From: an uncultured Pelagibacteraceae bacterium
Lineage (GTDB): Bacteria > Pseudomonadota > Alphaproteobacteria > Pelagibacterales > Pelagibacteraceae
Assembly (NCBI GenBank): GCA_902610315.1
Contig: CACLVA010000006.1
Location: 1 to 64,000 of the forward strand
Length of the DNA: 64,000 nt
Reading direction: 5' to 3'
Shown here in pieces: positions 36,032 to 43,675 of the stretch. Below the pieces are notes generated by a model. It saw only the letters and a program-made list of their open reading frames with translations, searched no databases and was not told where the DNA came from. Position 1 is the stretch's first letter; each line of letters opens with the position of its first letter. Made by a program: the position numbers and the translations under genes.

Positions 36032-36432
36032 TGTCCAAAAAATATTTAGCTAAAATTTTAGCAAGGGATTTGAATGGATTAAACCTAATTTCTTTATATT
36101 GTCACAAATCGATTTTAAAAGTATCAGACATTAAATTTCTGAAAAAAAATAAGATTTTTTTATTATCTTTACAGAGAAACTCAATTAAAGCCAAAAATAA
36201 AAATAAAGTATTAAGCATATGTAAGTTCGAATTTATTGATCAAGCTAGGTCAAAAAATATTAATCAATATTCATCAAAAAAAAATTTGTCACTTCTTGCT
36301 ATCGATACTATTAAAACCAAAAAGGGCTTCGAATTTAATTTGTTATTTTCTAATAATGGCTTTATAACGTTATCTTCAGAAATTATAGAAGTTACACTTG
36401 AAGATTTAAAGGAAATTAAAAATGACTTATAG
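36031..36432 (+). CDS. DUF2948 family protein
   Basis: A 133-residue cytoplasmic protein that in alphaproteobacteria regularly sits between murA and hisD, as here. The pattern of alternating strands, LARDLNGLNLISLYCHKSI near the start, LSLLAIDTI and the final IIEVTLEDLKEI fit the family. Function unknown. It overlaps murA by one base and hisD by eleven. Confidence 0.75.
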   Translation: MSKKYLAKILARDLNGLNLISLYCHKSILKVSDIKFLKKNKIFLLSLQRNSIKAKNKNKVLSICKFEFIDQARSKNINQYSSKKNLSLLAIDTIKTKKGFEFNLLFSNNGFITLSSEIIEVTLEDLKEIKNDL

Positions 36433-37702
36433 ATTAAATGCAAATAGTAAAAATTTTCAAAAGGATCTAATAAAAAAAATAAATAAAAGATCGGTTTTTT
36501 CTGACAAGGATTATGATGTTGCAAAAAAAATTGTTTCAGATGTAAAAAAAAATGGGGATAAAGCGGTGCTTAAATACGAAAAAAAATTTAATAAAAATTA
36601 TAAGCTTAAAACAAACTATAACAATATAATTAAAAATATTAAAAAATTAAATCCAAAAGTAAAAAAATCTATAGACTTCGCATTCCAAAGAATTCTATCA
36701 TTTCATAAAAATCAAAAGTCAAAAGATATTAAATTTTCAGATAAATTAGATAACAAAATTGATTACAAGTACAAACCGCTGAATTCAGTTGGGATTTATA
36801 TACCTGGTGGCAATGCAAGTTTTCCATCTACGGTTTTAATGAATGCAATTCCTGCTATGCTGGCAGGCGTCAAAAGAATTGTTATTGCTAATCCTGTAAG
36901 AGGTAAAGATCAAAGCGCCGCTGTTTTATACGCTGCTAAAAAATGTGGTGTAAAAGAAATTTATAGAGTAGGTGGAGCACAGGCTATAGCTGCTCTTGCT
37001 TATGGGACAAAAACAATTAAACGAGTAGATAAAATAGTTGGACCAGGAAATATTTACGTTGCAGCAGCAAAAAAAATAGTTTTTGGTGAAGTTGGTATTG
37101 ATATGATTGCTGGTCCATCAGAGATAACAGTAGTTGCTGACAAAAGTTCAAATGTAAAATGGGTTGCAGCAGATTTAATTGGTCAAGCAGAACATGATAT
37201 TAATGCTCAATGTATCCTTATCTCAAAGAATAAAGAATTAATTGATAAAGTTCAAAAAGAATTAGAAATACAGTTACAAAGTTTACCACGTAGAAAAATT
37301 GCATTAGGTAGCTTAAAAAAAAATGGTTTATTAATTTTTGCAAATTCAGATAAAAAAATTTCTAATATTATAAACATTATAGCTCCAGAGCATTTAGAAC
37401 TTAGTGTAGATAAATATAAATCTATTTTAAAAAATGTAAAAAATGCAGGGTCGATATGCACAGGTAAATATTCAGCAATGGCCGTAACAGATTATTGTGC
37501 GGGCAGTAATCACACTTTACCAACACACTCCTCTGCAAAATTTTTCAGTGGACTGTCTGTTTTTGATTTTTTTAAAAGAATTTCTTATATAAATTTATCA
37601 AAAAAGGGTATTGAAACTATCGGTGAAAAAGTTATAAATCTTGCAACTTATGAAGGTTTAGATGGACATGCTAAATCAGTTAAATTAAGAATAGGAGAAT
37701 AA
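36422..37702 (+). CDS. hisD: Histidinol dehydrogenase
   Basis: Final two steps of histidine synthesis: NAD-dependent, zinc-containing oxidation of histidinol to histidine. The 426-residue protein shows VGIYIPGGNASFPSTVLMNAIPA, GAQAIAALAYGT, IDMIAGPSE, DLIGQAEHD with zinc-binding residues and AVTDYCAGSNHTLPTH. Cotranscribed with murA-DUF2948 and followed by infA. The other his genes seen (hisS, hisZ, hisG) lie 1-4 kb downstream after tRNA genes. Confidence 0.96.
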   Translation: MTYRLNANSKNFQKDLIKKINKRSVFSDKDYDVAKKIVSDVKKNGDKAVLKYEKKFNKNYKLKTNYNNIIKNIKKLNPKVKKSIDFAFQRILSFHKNQKSKDIKFSDKLDNKIDYKYKPLNSVGIYIPGGNASFPSTVLMNAIPAMLAGVKRIVIANPVRGKDQSAAVLYAAKKCGVKEIYRVGGAQAIAALAYGTKTIKRVDKIVGPGNIYVAAAKKIVFGEVGIDMIAGPSEITVVADKSSNVKWVAADLIGQAEHDINAQCILISKNKELIDKVQKELEIQLQSLPRRKIALGSLKKNGLLIFANSDKKISNIINIIAPEHLELSVDKYKSILKNVKNAGSICTGKYSAMAVTDYCAGSNHTLPTHSSAKFFSGLSVFDFFKRISYINLSKKGIETIGEKVINLATYEGLDGHAKSVKLRIGE

Positions 37703-37705
37703 AAT

Positions 37706-37921
37706 TTGTCAAAGCAAGACTCTTTAGAATTTAAGGGAAAAGTTATAGATCTTTTACCCAATGCAATGTTTAGAGTAAAGTTAGAAAACAATCATATTGT
37801 AACTGCACACACTGCAGGAAAGTTGAGAAAAAATAGAATTCGGGTCTTGCAGGGAGATAATGTTACAGTAGAAGTAACCCCATACGATCTTACAAAAGGT
37901 CGTATTATATTTCGGTTTTAA
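37706..37921 (+). CDS. infA: Translation initiation factor IF-1 (TTG start)
   Basis: A 71-residue OB-fold protein. [46 protein letters not shown] and the end [10 protein letters not shown] are the IF-1 sequence. The first codon is TTG at 37706, with an AGGAG ribosome-binding site nine bases before it; no upstream ATG or GTG fits. It follows hisD by three bases and ends three bases before a tRNA gene. Confidence 0.95.
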   Translation: MSKQDSLEFKGKVIDLLPNAMFRVKLENNHIVTAHTAGKLRKNRIRVLQGDNVTVEVTPYDLTKGRIIFRF

Positions 37922-37924
37922 AAA

Positions 37925-37997
37925 GGGTACCTGGTGTATGTGGTCGGCACAAACGCCTGAAAAGCGTTAGGTCCTGGTTCGATTCCAGGGGTACCCA
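37925..37997 (+). tRNA. tRNA-Phe (GAA)
   Basis: A 73-nt cloverleaf: acceptor GGGTACC with GGTACCC, D stem GTGT with GCAC (one G-U), anticodon stem AACGC with GCGTT around loop CTGAAAA (anticodon GAA at 37959-37961), T stem CCTGG with CCAGG around TTCGATT, discriminator A. Only CC, then T, follows, so the terminal CCA must be completed by the CCA-adding enzyme. It starts three bases after infA and is probably processed from that transcript. Confidence 0.9.
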
Positions 37998-38109
37998 CCT
38001 TAAATATAAATTTGAAAAGTCAAATTAACATCTTGCATTAAATTTAGAAATCTAATAACTACCCTCTAAGCTTAATAAGCTTAAGTATAATAACTAACGA
38101 AAGAGTAAA

Positions 38110-38319
38110 ATGAGTCTAAAAGGTAAAGTAAAGTGGTTCAATGGAAAAAAAGGTTATGGTTTCATTGAGCGTGAAGACAAAGAAAAAGATGTATTCGTAC
38201 ATGCTTCAGCTGTAAGAGAAGCAGGTTTAAGATTCTTAAACGAAGGTGACGAACTTACATTTGAAGTTGAAGACGGAGAAAAAGGTCCTGCCGCAGTAAA
38301 ACTGCAAAAAACCTCTTAA
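38110..38319 (+). CDS. cspA: Cold-shock protein, CspA family
   Basis: A 69-residue single cold-shock domain. [14 protein letters not shown] is RNP1 and DVFVHASAV is RNP2; the end is [10 protein letters not shown]. Acts as an RNA chaperone and antiterminator. The 112 bases upstream form a long leader region with the small palindrome AAGCTTAATAAGCTT (about 38066-38084) and a TATAAT. A hairpin terminator follows. Confidence 0.92.
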   Translation: MSLKGKVKWFNGKKGYGFIEREDKEKDVFVHASAVREAGLRFLNEGDELTFEVEDGEKGPAAVKLQKTS

Positions 38320-38337
38320 TTCTAATTCATCAAAATA

Positions 38338-38401
38338 ATTGTATAGGGATAGGCAAGCTTAAATCTGATTTATTCCTATACAATCAACTGTTGATTTTTT
38401 T
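38338..38401 (+). terminator. Two overlapping hairpins ending in a T-run, after cspA
   Basis: ATTGTATAGG (38338-38347) pairs with CCTATACAAT (38375-38384), 10 bp. The next stem AATCAA (38382-38387) with TTGATT (38391-38396) runs into a seven-T tract (38395-38401), a rho-independent terminator form. The stems share three bases, so they are partly exclusive. Most simply the end of the cspA transcript. Confidence 0.6.
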
Positions 38402-38425
38402 GATTAAACTGTTAATTAAATCACA

Positions 38426-38500
38426 ATGATTAAAATTGTTAAAACTTTAGTATTAACTCACAGACACCATTTTCATGCTGGCTGCACGCTAGCTATTTAA
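38426..38500 (+). CDS. Putative his leader peptide (four His codons)
   Basis: A 24-codon open frame whose product is MIKIVKTLVLTHRHHFHAGC followed by TLAI. Codons 12, 14, 15 and 17 are His (CAC, CAC, CAT, CAT), in an AT-rich region where His codons are rare. It ends 51 bases before tRNA-His, hisS, hisZ and hisG. This is the arrangement of amino-acid attenuator leaders, in which ribosomes stall on His codons when charged tRNA-His is scarce. A 6-bp hairpin GCTGGC/GCTAGC (38477-38493) lies just beyond the His codons, but I see no classical U-tract terminator after it, so the mechanism may differ from E. coli. No strong ribosome-binding site is visible. Confidence 0.7.
   Translation: MIKIVKTLVLTHRHHFHAGCTLAI
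38477..38493 (+). promoter_or_regulatory. Hairpin downstream of the leader His codons
   Basis: GCTGGC (38477-38482) and GCTAGC (38488-38493) pair (one G-U) around TGCAC. It lies inside the leader-peptide frame, right after the His codons, where a stalled ribosome would change its folding. Overlapping alternative pairs exist (CCA at about 38467 with TGG at about 38479). Confidence 0.45.
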
Positions 38501-38551
38501 TCATTATATAAATTTAAAAATATCCACAATTAGTATAAAACAAAGTAAGGA

Positions 38552-38628
38552 GCACGGGTAGCTCAGTTGGTTAGAGCAGCGGTTTGTGGAACCGAAGGTC
38601 GACAGTTCGAGTCTGTCCCCGTGTACCA
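38552..38628 (+). tRNA. tRNA-His (GTG), no encoded G-1
   Basis: A 77-nt cloverleaf with encoded CCA: acceptor GCACGGG with CCCGTGT, D arm GCTC/GAGC, anticodon loop TTGTGGA (GTG at 38586-38588), T stem GACAG/CTGTC around TTCGAGT. Position 1-72 is a G-U pair, the discriminator is A73 and the preceding base is A. This is the alphaproteobacterial tRNA-His type that lacks the otherwise near-universal G-1. It lies upstream of hisS by three bases. Confidence 0.95.
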
Positions 38629-38631
38629 AAA

Positions 38632-39966
38632 ATGGAAAAACAGAAAAAAATAAAACCTCTAAAGGAATTACCTTCAGGTTTTGAAGATAGACAAGAAAAA
38701 GAACTTTTAGTTAGAGATTTTGTAATATCCAATATTAAAGAGGTAATGATTAAGTATGGATTTCAGTATTTGGAAACGCCAAGTTTCGAGTATACAGAAA
38801 GCATAGGAAAATATTTACCGGATAAGGAAAGACCAGGGGAGGGTATATTTTCTTTTAAAGATGAAAATAAGTGGGTCTCGCTTAGATATGACCTCACAGC
38901 TCCTTTAGCAAGATATGTTGCAAAAAATTTCAACGAAATCTCCAAACCTTTTAAACGATATCAATTAGGAAGAGTTTGGAGAAATGAAAAACCAGGGCCA
39001 GGCAGGTATAGAGAATTTTTACAATTTGATGCAGATTGTGTTGGGACAAAGAATTTACAAGCAGATGCAGAGTTGTGCATTTTGATATCAGAAATTTTGG
39101 AAAAATGTGGCCTTGAGAAAAAAGATTACACAATAAAGATTTCATCAAGAAATTTTACTAATGAAATTTTTAATAAACTTAAAATTACCTCAAAAGAACA
39201 AATATCTATGACAATACGTTCTCTTGATAAGGTTAAAAGACTAGGTTGGACGGAAGTTAAAAAACTTTTAGGGAAGGGAAGAAAAGATAAATCAGGTGAT
39301 TTTACTAAAGGCGCAGAATTAAATGAGTCCCAAATCAACTATTTAGAGAAAAAGATAAATGAAACTAAACCTGAAACTGACGATGTTATAGAGGTTACAA
39401 AAATTTTTGACTTTTATGAATTCGATAATTATGAATTTGATCCTTCATTAGTAAGAGGTTTAGAATATTATACTGGTCCAATTTTTGAAATTGATCTTAA
39501 TTTTGATGTTAAAAACTCAAAAGGACAAATAATTCAATTTGGATCTGTGGGTGGAGGCGGCAGGTACGACAATCTGGTCAATAATTTTGGAAACTTTGAA
39601 TGTCCTGCAACAGGAATATCCATTGGTTTGGATAGGCTAGTTTATGCATTAATGCAAAAAAAAGATTTCAAAATAGAAACAGTTAAACCAGTGATGATTT
39701 GTGTTTTTGATAAAAAAAACATGGGTGAATATATTAAGATTTTAAAAAAAATAAGATCAGCAAATATTAATTCAGAAATTTATCCAGGAGAAGGTAAACT
39801 TAAAAAACAGATGGAATATGCTAACAAAATTCAATCTCCTTGTGTAATCTTTTATGGTGATGATGAAGTTAAAAATAAAGAGGTGAAATTAAGAAACCTA
39901 AAAACAGGGGACGAAACTCTTATTAAAATTGAGGATTTAACCAATGAAATTAATAAAATTATCTGA
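38632..39966 (+). CDS. hisS: Histidyl-tRNA synthetase
   Basis: A 444-residue class II synthetase. Motif 2 is LGRVWRNEKPGPGRYREFLQFDAD, the HisRS-specific region is LVRGLEYYTGPIFEI, and motif 3 is ATGISIGLDRLVYAL; a C-terminal anticodon-binding domain follows. The start at ATG 38632 follows the tRNA-His CCA by only three bases, so no ribosome-binding site can exist outside the tRNA; an earlier ATG at 38584 would lie inside the tRNA. It probably matches the G-1-lacking tRNA-His next to it. Overlaps hisZ by 23 bases. Confidence 0.95.
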   Translation: MEKQKKIKPLKELPSGFEDRQEKELLVRDFVISNIKEVMIKYGFQYLETPSFEYTESIGKYLPDKERPGEGIFSFKDENKWVSLRYDLTAPLARYVAKNFNEISKPFKRYQLGRVWRNEKPGPGRYREFLQFDADCVGTKNLQADAELCILISEILEKCGLEKKDYTIKISSRNFTNEIFNKLKITSKEQISMTIRSLDKVKRLGWTEVKKLLGKGRKDKSGDFTKGAELNESQINYLEKKINETKPETDDVIEVTKIFDFYEFDNYEFDPSLVRGLEYYTGPIFEIDLNFDVKNSKGQIIQFGSVGGGGRYDNLVNNFGNFECPATGISIGLDRLVYALMQKKDFKIETVKPVMICVFDKKNMGEYIKILKKIRSANINSEIYPGEGKLKKQMEYANKIQSPCVIFYGDDEVKNKEVKLRNLKTGDETLIKIEDLTNEINKII

Positions 39967-40990
39967 CAAAATTTTAAAATCCATAAAATCAAGAGGATTT
40001 AAACAAATTAATTTAGAACCAGTTCTTGAGACCAAGTATATTCTTCAAAGATCAGGAGAAAACTTTAAAAGATTTCTTTTCTCATTTCATGATTTAAATG
40101 GTAATGAATTATGTTTAAGACCAGACTTAACTATATCGTCTGTATTACGCTATATAAAAAATAAAACAAAAAACAAAGAAAAGGTTTTTTATAGCGGCGA
40201 AGCTTTTAGAAAAACCTATACTAAACAAGAAAGCATTATAAAAAACCAGATAGGATATGAAATTTTAGGGTCTAATAATAAAAAAAAAGATGATCAAGAT
40301 ATAATCTATACATCTTTAAAAATAATTAAAAACAGCGGATATAAAAAATCAAAGTTAAAGTTGGGAAATGTTGAACTATTTAATTTAGTAATTGACAAAC
40401 TCAATATTCCAAAAAGATGGAAAGGCAGATTAAAAAGACACTATTGGAATGTTAAATACTTTAATGATTTATTAAAAAGATTAGAAACAAATTCAGATAT
40501 AGACCCAATTTTTGTTGAAACAGATAAAACGAGATTTCAAAATATGAGAAAAGATAATCCTAACAAGGTCATTGCTGGTAGAACATTTAAAGAAATTCTA
40601 GACAGATTTGAAATGAAAATTAAAGACCCAAGAAGATCATCTAAAGGAAAAAAAAATACAAAAATAATTAGAGATTTTCTAAATATAAAATGTTCGTTAG
40701 ACAAAGCGCACAAAGTTTTAAATTCTTTTTTTAAAAAAAATAAAATTAATATTGTTGTTGGAAAAGGATATTTTCCTATTAATAAAAACAAAGATAAAAA
40801 TATTGAATTAGAATTTTCTGCATCCAATGGTCGTGAAGTCGAGTTTTACAGCTCTATGGTTTTTTCAATTGATGTTAAAATTAAATCTAAATCTAAAACT
40901 TTAGTACAAGGTGGTAGATATGACTATTTAACTTCTGACCTAGGGTTTAAAAAAGTTTCAGCTGTCGGTGCAGCTATAAACATGAATTAA
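39944..40990 (+). CDS. hisZ: ATP phosphoribosyltransferase regulatory subunit
   Basis: A 348-residue paralogue of the HisRS catalytic domain that forms the regulatory partner of short HisG. Class II fold marks remain (LCLRPDLTISSVLRYI, FYSGEAFRK, QIGYEILG, VQGGRYDYL), but aminoacylation motifs are not complete and no anticodon domain follows. It binds histidine and passes feedback inhibition to HisG. Sits between hisS and hisG, touching hisG with no gap. Confidence 0.9.
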   Translation: MKLIKLSDKILKSIKSRGFKQINLEPVLETKYILQRSGENFKRFLFSFHDLNGNELCLRPDLTISSVLRYIKNKTKNKEKVFYSGEAFRKTYTKQESIIKNQIGYEILGSNNKKKDDQDIIYTSLKIIKNSGYKKSKLKLGNVELFNLVIDKLNIPKRWKGRLKRHYWNVKYFNDLLKRLETNSDIDPIFVETDKTRFQNMRKDNPNKVIAGRTFKEILDRFEMKIKDPRRSSKGKKNTKIIRDFLNIKCSLDKAHKVLNSFFKKNKINIVVGKGYFPINKNKDKNIELEFSASNGREVEFYSSMVFSIDVKIKSKSKTLVQGGRYDYLTSDLGFKKVSAVGAAINMN

Positions 40991-41686
40991 ATGAAAAATA
41001 AATATATTAACATTGGAATTCCATCTAAAGGAAGATTAAAACAAGAAACCATATTAGTTTTTAATAAAAGAAAACTAAATTTTTCAAAAGATAAAAGAAA
41101 CCTTATAGGTAAAATTATAAACCAACCAAAAAATTTACCAGAGATTAGAATTGTTTATTTACACGCTAGAGAATGTATAGACCAATTATCGTTAAACAAT
41201 TTAGATTTATGTTTTAGTGGATTGGATCTTTTAAAAGAAAGCGAAGTTAATGTACAAAAAAACATTATAATTCAAAAAAAACTTAACTTTGGTAAAGCAA
41301 CTTTAGTATTAGCTATTCCTGATATTTGGATTGATGTGCAAACTTTACTGGATTTAGATGAAGTTGCAGAAGAGTTTAGAAAAAAAAAGAAAAGGCTTTT
41401 AAGAATAGCAACTAAATATCCAAATTTAACAAGACAATTTTTATACTCAAAAGGTTTGACCCAGTTTGAGTTGGTTAAAAGTCTCGGTAGCACAGAGGTG
41501 GCACCGTATACTGGCACAGCAGAGATTGTATCTGATATAACTAGTTCTGGATCAACACTTGCATCTAATAATTTAAGAGTACTAAAAGATGGAAAAATTT
41601 TACAATCTGAAGCTTGCATCTTTGTCAATAAGCAAAGTTTTAAATCTCAAAGTATTAAAAGAATTATAAAAATACTTTCAAAATAA
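40991..41686 (+). CDS. hisG: ATP phosphoribosyltransferase catalytic subunit, short form
   Basis: First step of histidine synthesis, joining ATP and PRPP. The 231-residue length and lack of a C-terminal ACT-like domain mark the HisG-short class that needs HisZ. IGIPSKGRLK opens the fold; the PRPP loop region is GTAEIVSDITSSGSTLASN. Its stop codon abuts the stop codon of the convergent DruA-like gene with zero bases between; this is the left edge of the accessory island. Confidence 0.94.
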   Translation: MKNKYINIGIPSKGRLKQETILVFNKRKLNFSKDKRNLIGKIINQPKNLPEIRIVYLHARECIDQLSLNNLDLCFSGLDLLKESEVNVQKNIIIQKKLNFGKATLVLAIPDIWIDVQTLLDLDEVAEEFRKKKKRLLRIATKYPNLTRQFLYSKGLTQFELVKSLGSTEVAPYTGTAEIVSDITSSGSTLASNNLRVLKDGKILQSEACIFVNKQSFKSQSIKRIIKILSK

Positions 41687-43663
41687 CTAAGAACTTAAAT
41701 TCGAAAATAAATTTAGATTTTGATCATCAGATGAATACTTATAAACAATTTTGTCAAATTTAGATGATACTGTCTGAGAATTAAGTGATTTAAGTTTGTC
41801 TAGAGTTTCTTTTCTTTTAATTCTTTCTACTAACCATCTTTTCATCCAAGCCTCAGTTATTGCAAATTCCGAACTACAATGATTAAAGTTTTCAATTTTT
41901 TTTATCCCGTAAAGAAATTTAATCATGTCTTTTTGTTTTTTGTGAAAAAAAACATAATTTCTTCTTCTTTGATTATGCATCATAATATCATCAGTTTTTA
42001 AATTTAGTATACGTAGTCCAATTATAATTTTTCTTATTTTGTGACTAGGACCTTTACCCGATATACTTTGTTTTTTAAATTTTTTCACTTTTGCAGTTAA
42101 TTCATTAATAAGATCACTAGTATTTTGGCTAATATGATAACTACCAAGTCCTTCGGTCAGACCTGCTTCATACCATATAAGATCAGATTTAAGTTTAGGA
42201 AAATCTTTTTTATAAAGTTTTAATCTATTGTATTGACTGCTTGTAATATCATACAAACTCGAAACAGTTAAAAATAATAATTTTGAGGGCTTTATTAGAT
42301 CACGTCCTGCCACTGCAGAAGAAATTATACTTTTTTCTTTTTTATAGTTTTCGTTATATTTTTCGATTACATTTCTAGAGGTAGATAGTAAGGTTACCAA
42401 TTTACCTCCAATTATCTCATTATATGGAGCAATCGCTCCACAAACATTTAGATCAGCTGCTTGAGTACTGTAAATACTTTGCCTCATGTACTCAAGAGCT
42501 ATGTTCATCGCTCTTTTTCCATCATTAGTTTGAAGCATTATGGTTATTGCGCGTTTTGGATTTTTTTTTAAATTACACTCATTAAAAATCATTCTAGCAA
42601 AAAGTAATTTAGACAATCTTTTTGATCTTTTTTTTAAATACATTTTTTCCTCAGATCTCGATTTTGAAGTGCTTACCTCAAGTCTAGTTTTGATCTTAAT
42701 TTTTTTTTTATAATAAGTTTTTTCCTCCTCTTTTTCCTCAGATCTATATTTTTCTGATAAATTAGTTAAATTTGTGATTATTTTATTATTAGGTTTTTTT
42801 ATTTGATTTTCTTCTAAATTAAAGTCATCGTACCTTGTTTCTTTTAATCCTTTTTCAATAGATTTCAGAAAAGAATTTCCAAGCTCATCTACAGTTAAGT
42901 TTTTATTTTTAATTTCTTGAACTGCTGATAAATAATTATCCCATTTTAAAAAGTTATTTCTACCTGTGTTGTTAAAAAAAGGATTAACTAATTGAAATAT
43001 TCCAATTACTGGTTTGTTCTTTCTTGCACCATTTCTTACTAAGAAAGGCATCGTCCTAGCATTAGATGTTTGGTAAGGCATAGACCAAGTAAGTCTAAAA
43101 TACTTCCATATATCCATCAATCTTATTCCTGAATGTTCACATGTCTCATCAAGGAAGCAGTGTTGTATCTCTGGTTTAATTATTTTCTTTAATTCCTCAA
43201 TTTTTTTATCTTCGCTTTTAATAATATTTATTTTTTCAAATAAATTTTTTAATTCTTTTCCATCATCGATTAAAGCATCTATAGATTTTAATTTCGAACC
43301 AACCGGAGGGTTTCTAAGTTTTTTTAAAAAATTTGCATCTTGAAGATTGCTTATATCTGTTTCTGCCGCTTTTTGATTAGACTCTCTTGCTCTTATTTTT
43401 GCTTCATCAGACTTTATGTACTTTGGTGGAGAAATGTCGAAACCTTTTCTTGTGATTTCGATTGACCAATTCAAATCAACTAAATCTGCTAATAAACTAC
43501 AAACTGTTCTAAATTTAAGTGAGTCTGTTGTGGTGCTAGGTTGATCACTTTTAAACCTGAGCTCAGATACCAAATCAAAAGAGGGGTCTTCCTTACTTTC
43601 AATAACTTTATCTTGAATAAAGTTAAGATCTTCTAATTTGATATCTGGCTCTATAAGAGACAT
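41687..43663 (-). CDS. DruA-like (DUF4338) protein, candidate defence effector
   Basis: A 658-residue protein that I assign to the DruA/DUF4338 family from its pattern: IWKYFRLTWSMPYQTSNAR (about 186-204) with the following KPVIGIFQLVNP, then NVCGAIAPYNEIIGGKLVTLL (about 403-424), IISSAVAGRD, and SLYDITSSQYNRLKL (about 465-480), ending the core in GLTEGLGSYHIS. DruA occurs in type I Druantia anti-phage systems; biochemical activity is not established. A charged Lys/Glu stretch (about 285-345) interrupts the family core. It is last in a three-gene operon, 12 bases after the GHKL ATPase. No DruB-E genes are present. Family assignment rests on remembered motifs and should be checked with a profile search. 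Confidence 0.75.
   Translation of the reverse strand: MSLIEPDIKLEDLNFIQDKVIESKEDPSFDLVSELRFKSDQPSTTTDSLKFRTVCSLLADLVDLNWSIEITRKGFDISPPKYIKSDEAKIRARESNQKAAETDISNLQDANFLKKLRNPPVGSKLKSIDALIDDGKELKNLFEKINIIKSEDKKIEELKKIIKPEIQHCFLDETCEHSGIRLMDIWKYFRLTWSMPYQTSNARTMPFLVRNGARKNKPVIGIFQLVNPFFNNTGRNNFLKWDNYLSAVQEIKNKNLTVDELGNSFLKSIEKGLKETRYDDFNLEENQIKKPNNKIITNLTNLSEKYRSEEKEEEKTYYKKKIKIKTRLEVSTSKSRSEEKMYLKKRSKRLSKLLFARMIFNECNLKKNPKRAITIMLQTNDGKRAMNIALEYMRQSIYSTQAADLNVCGAIAPYNEIIGGKLVTLLSTSRNVIEKYNENYKKEKSIISSAVAGRDLIKPSKLLFLTVSSLYDITSSQYNRLKLYKKDFPKLKSDLIWYEAGLTEGLGSYHISQNTSDLINELTAKVKKFKKQSISGKGPSHKIRKIIIGLRILNLKTDDIMMHNQRRRNYVFFHKKQKDMIKFLYGIKKIENFNHCSSEFAITEAWMKRWLVERIKRKETLDKLKSLNSQTVSSKFDKIVYKYSSDDQNLNLFSNLSS
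41688..41700. repeat. Possible island-flanking direct repeat, left copy
   Basis: TAAGAACTTAAAT, two bases after the hisG stop, matches TAAGAACTTGAAT at 51698-51710 at 12 of 13 positions. The left copy lies inside the end of the DruA-like gene. It could mark the insertion site, but AT-rich sequence makes chance matches likely. Confidence 0.3.
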
Positions 43664-43675
43664 ACAGATAAATAC

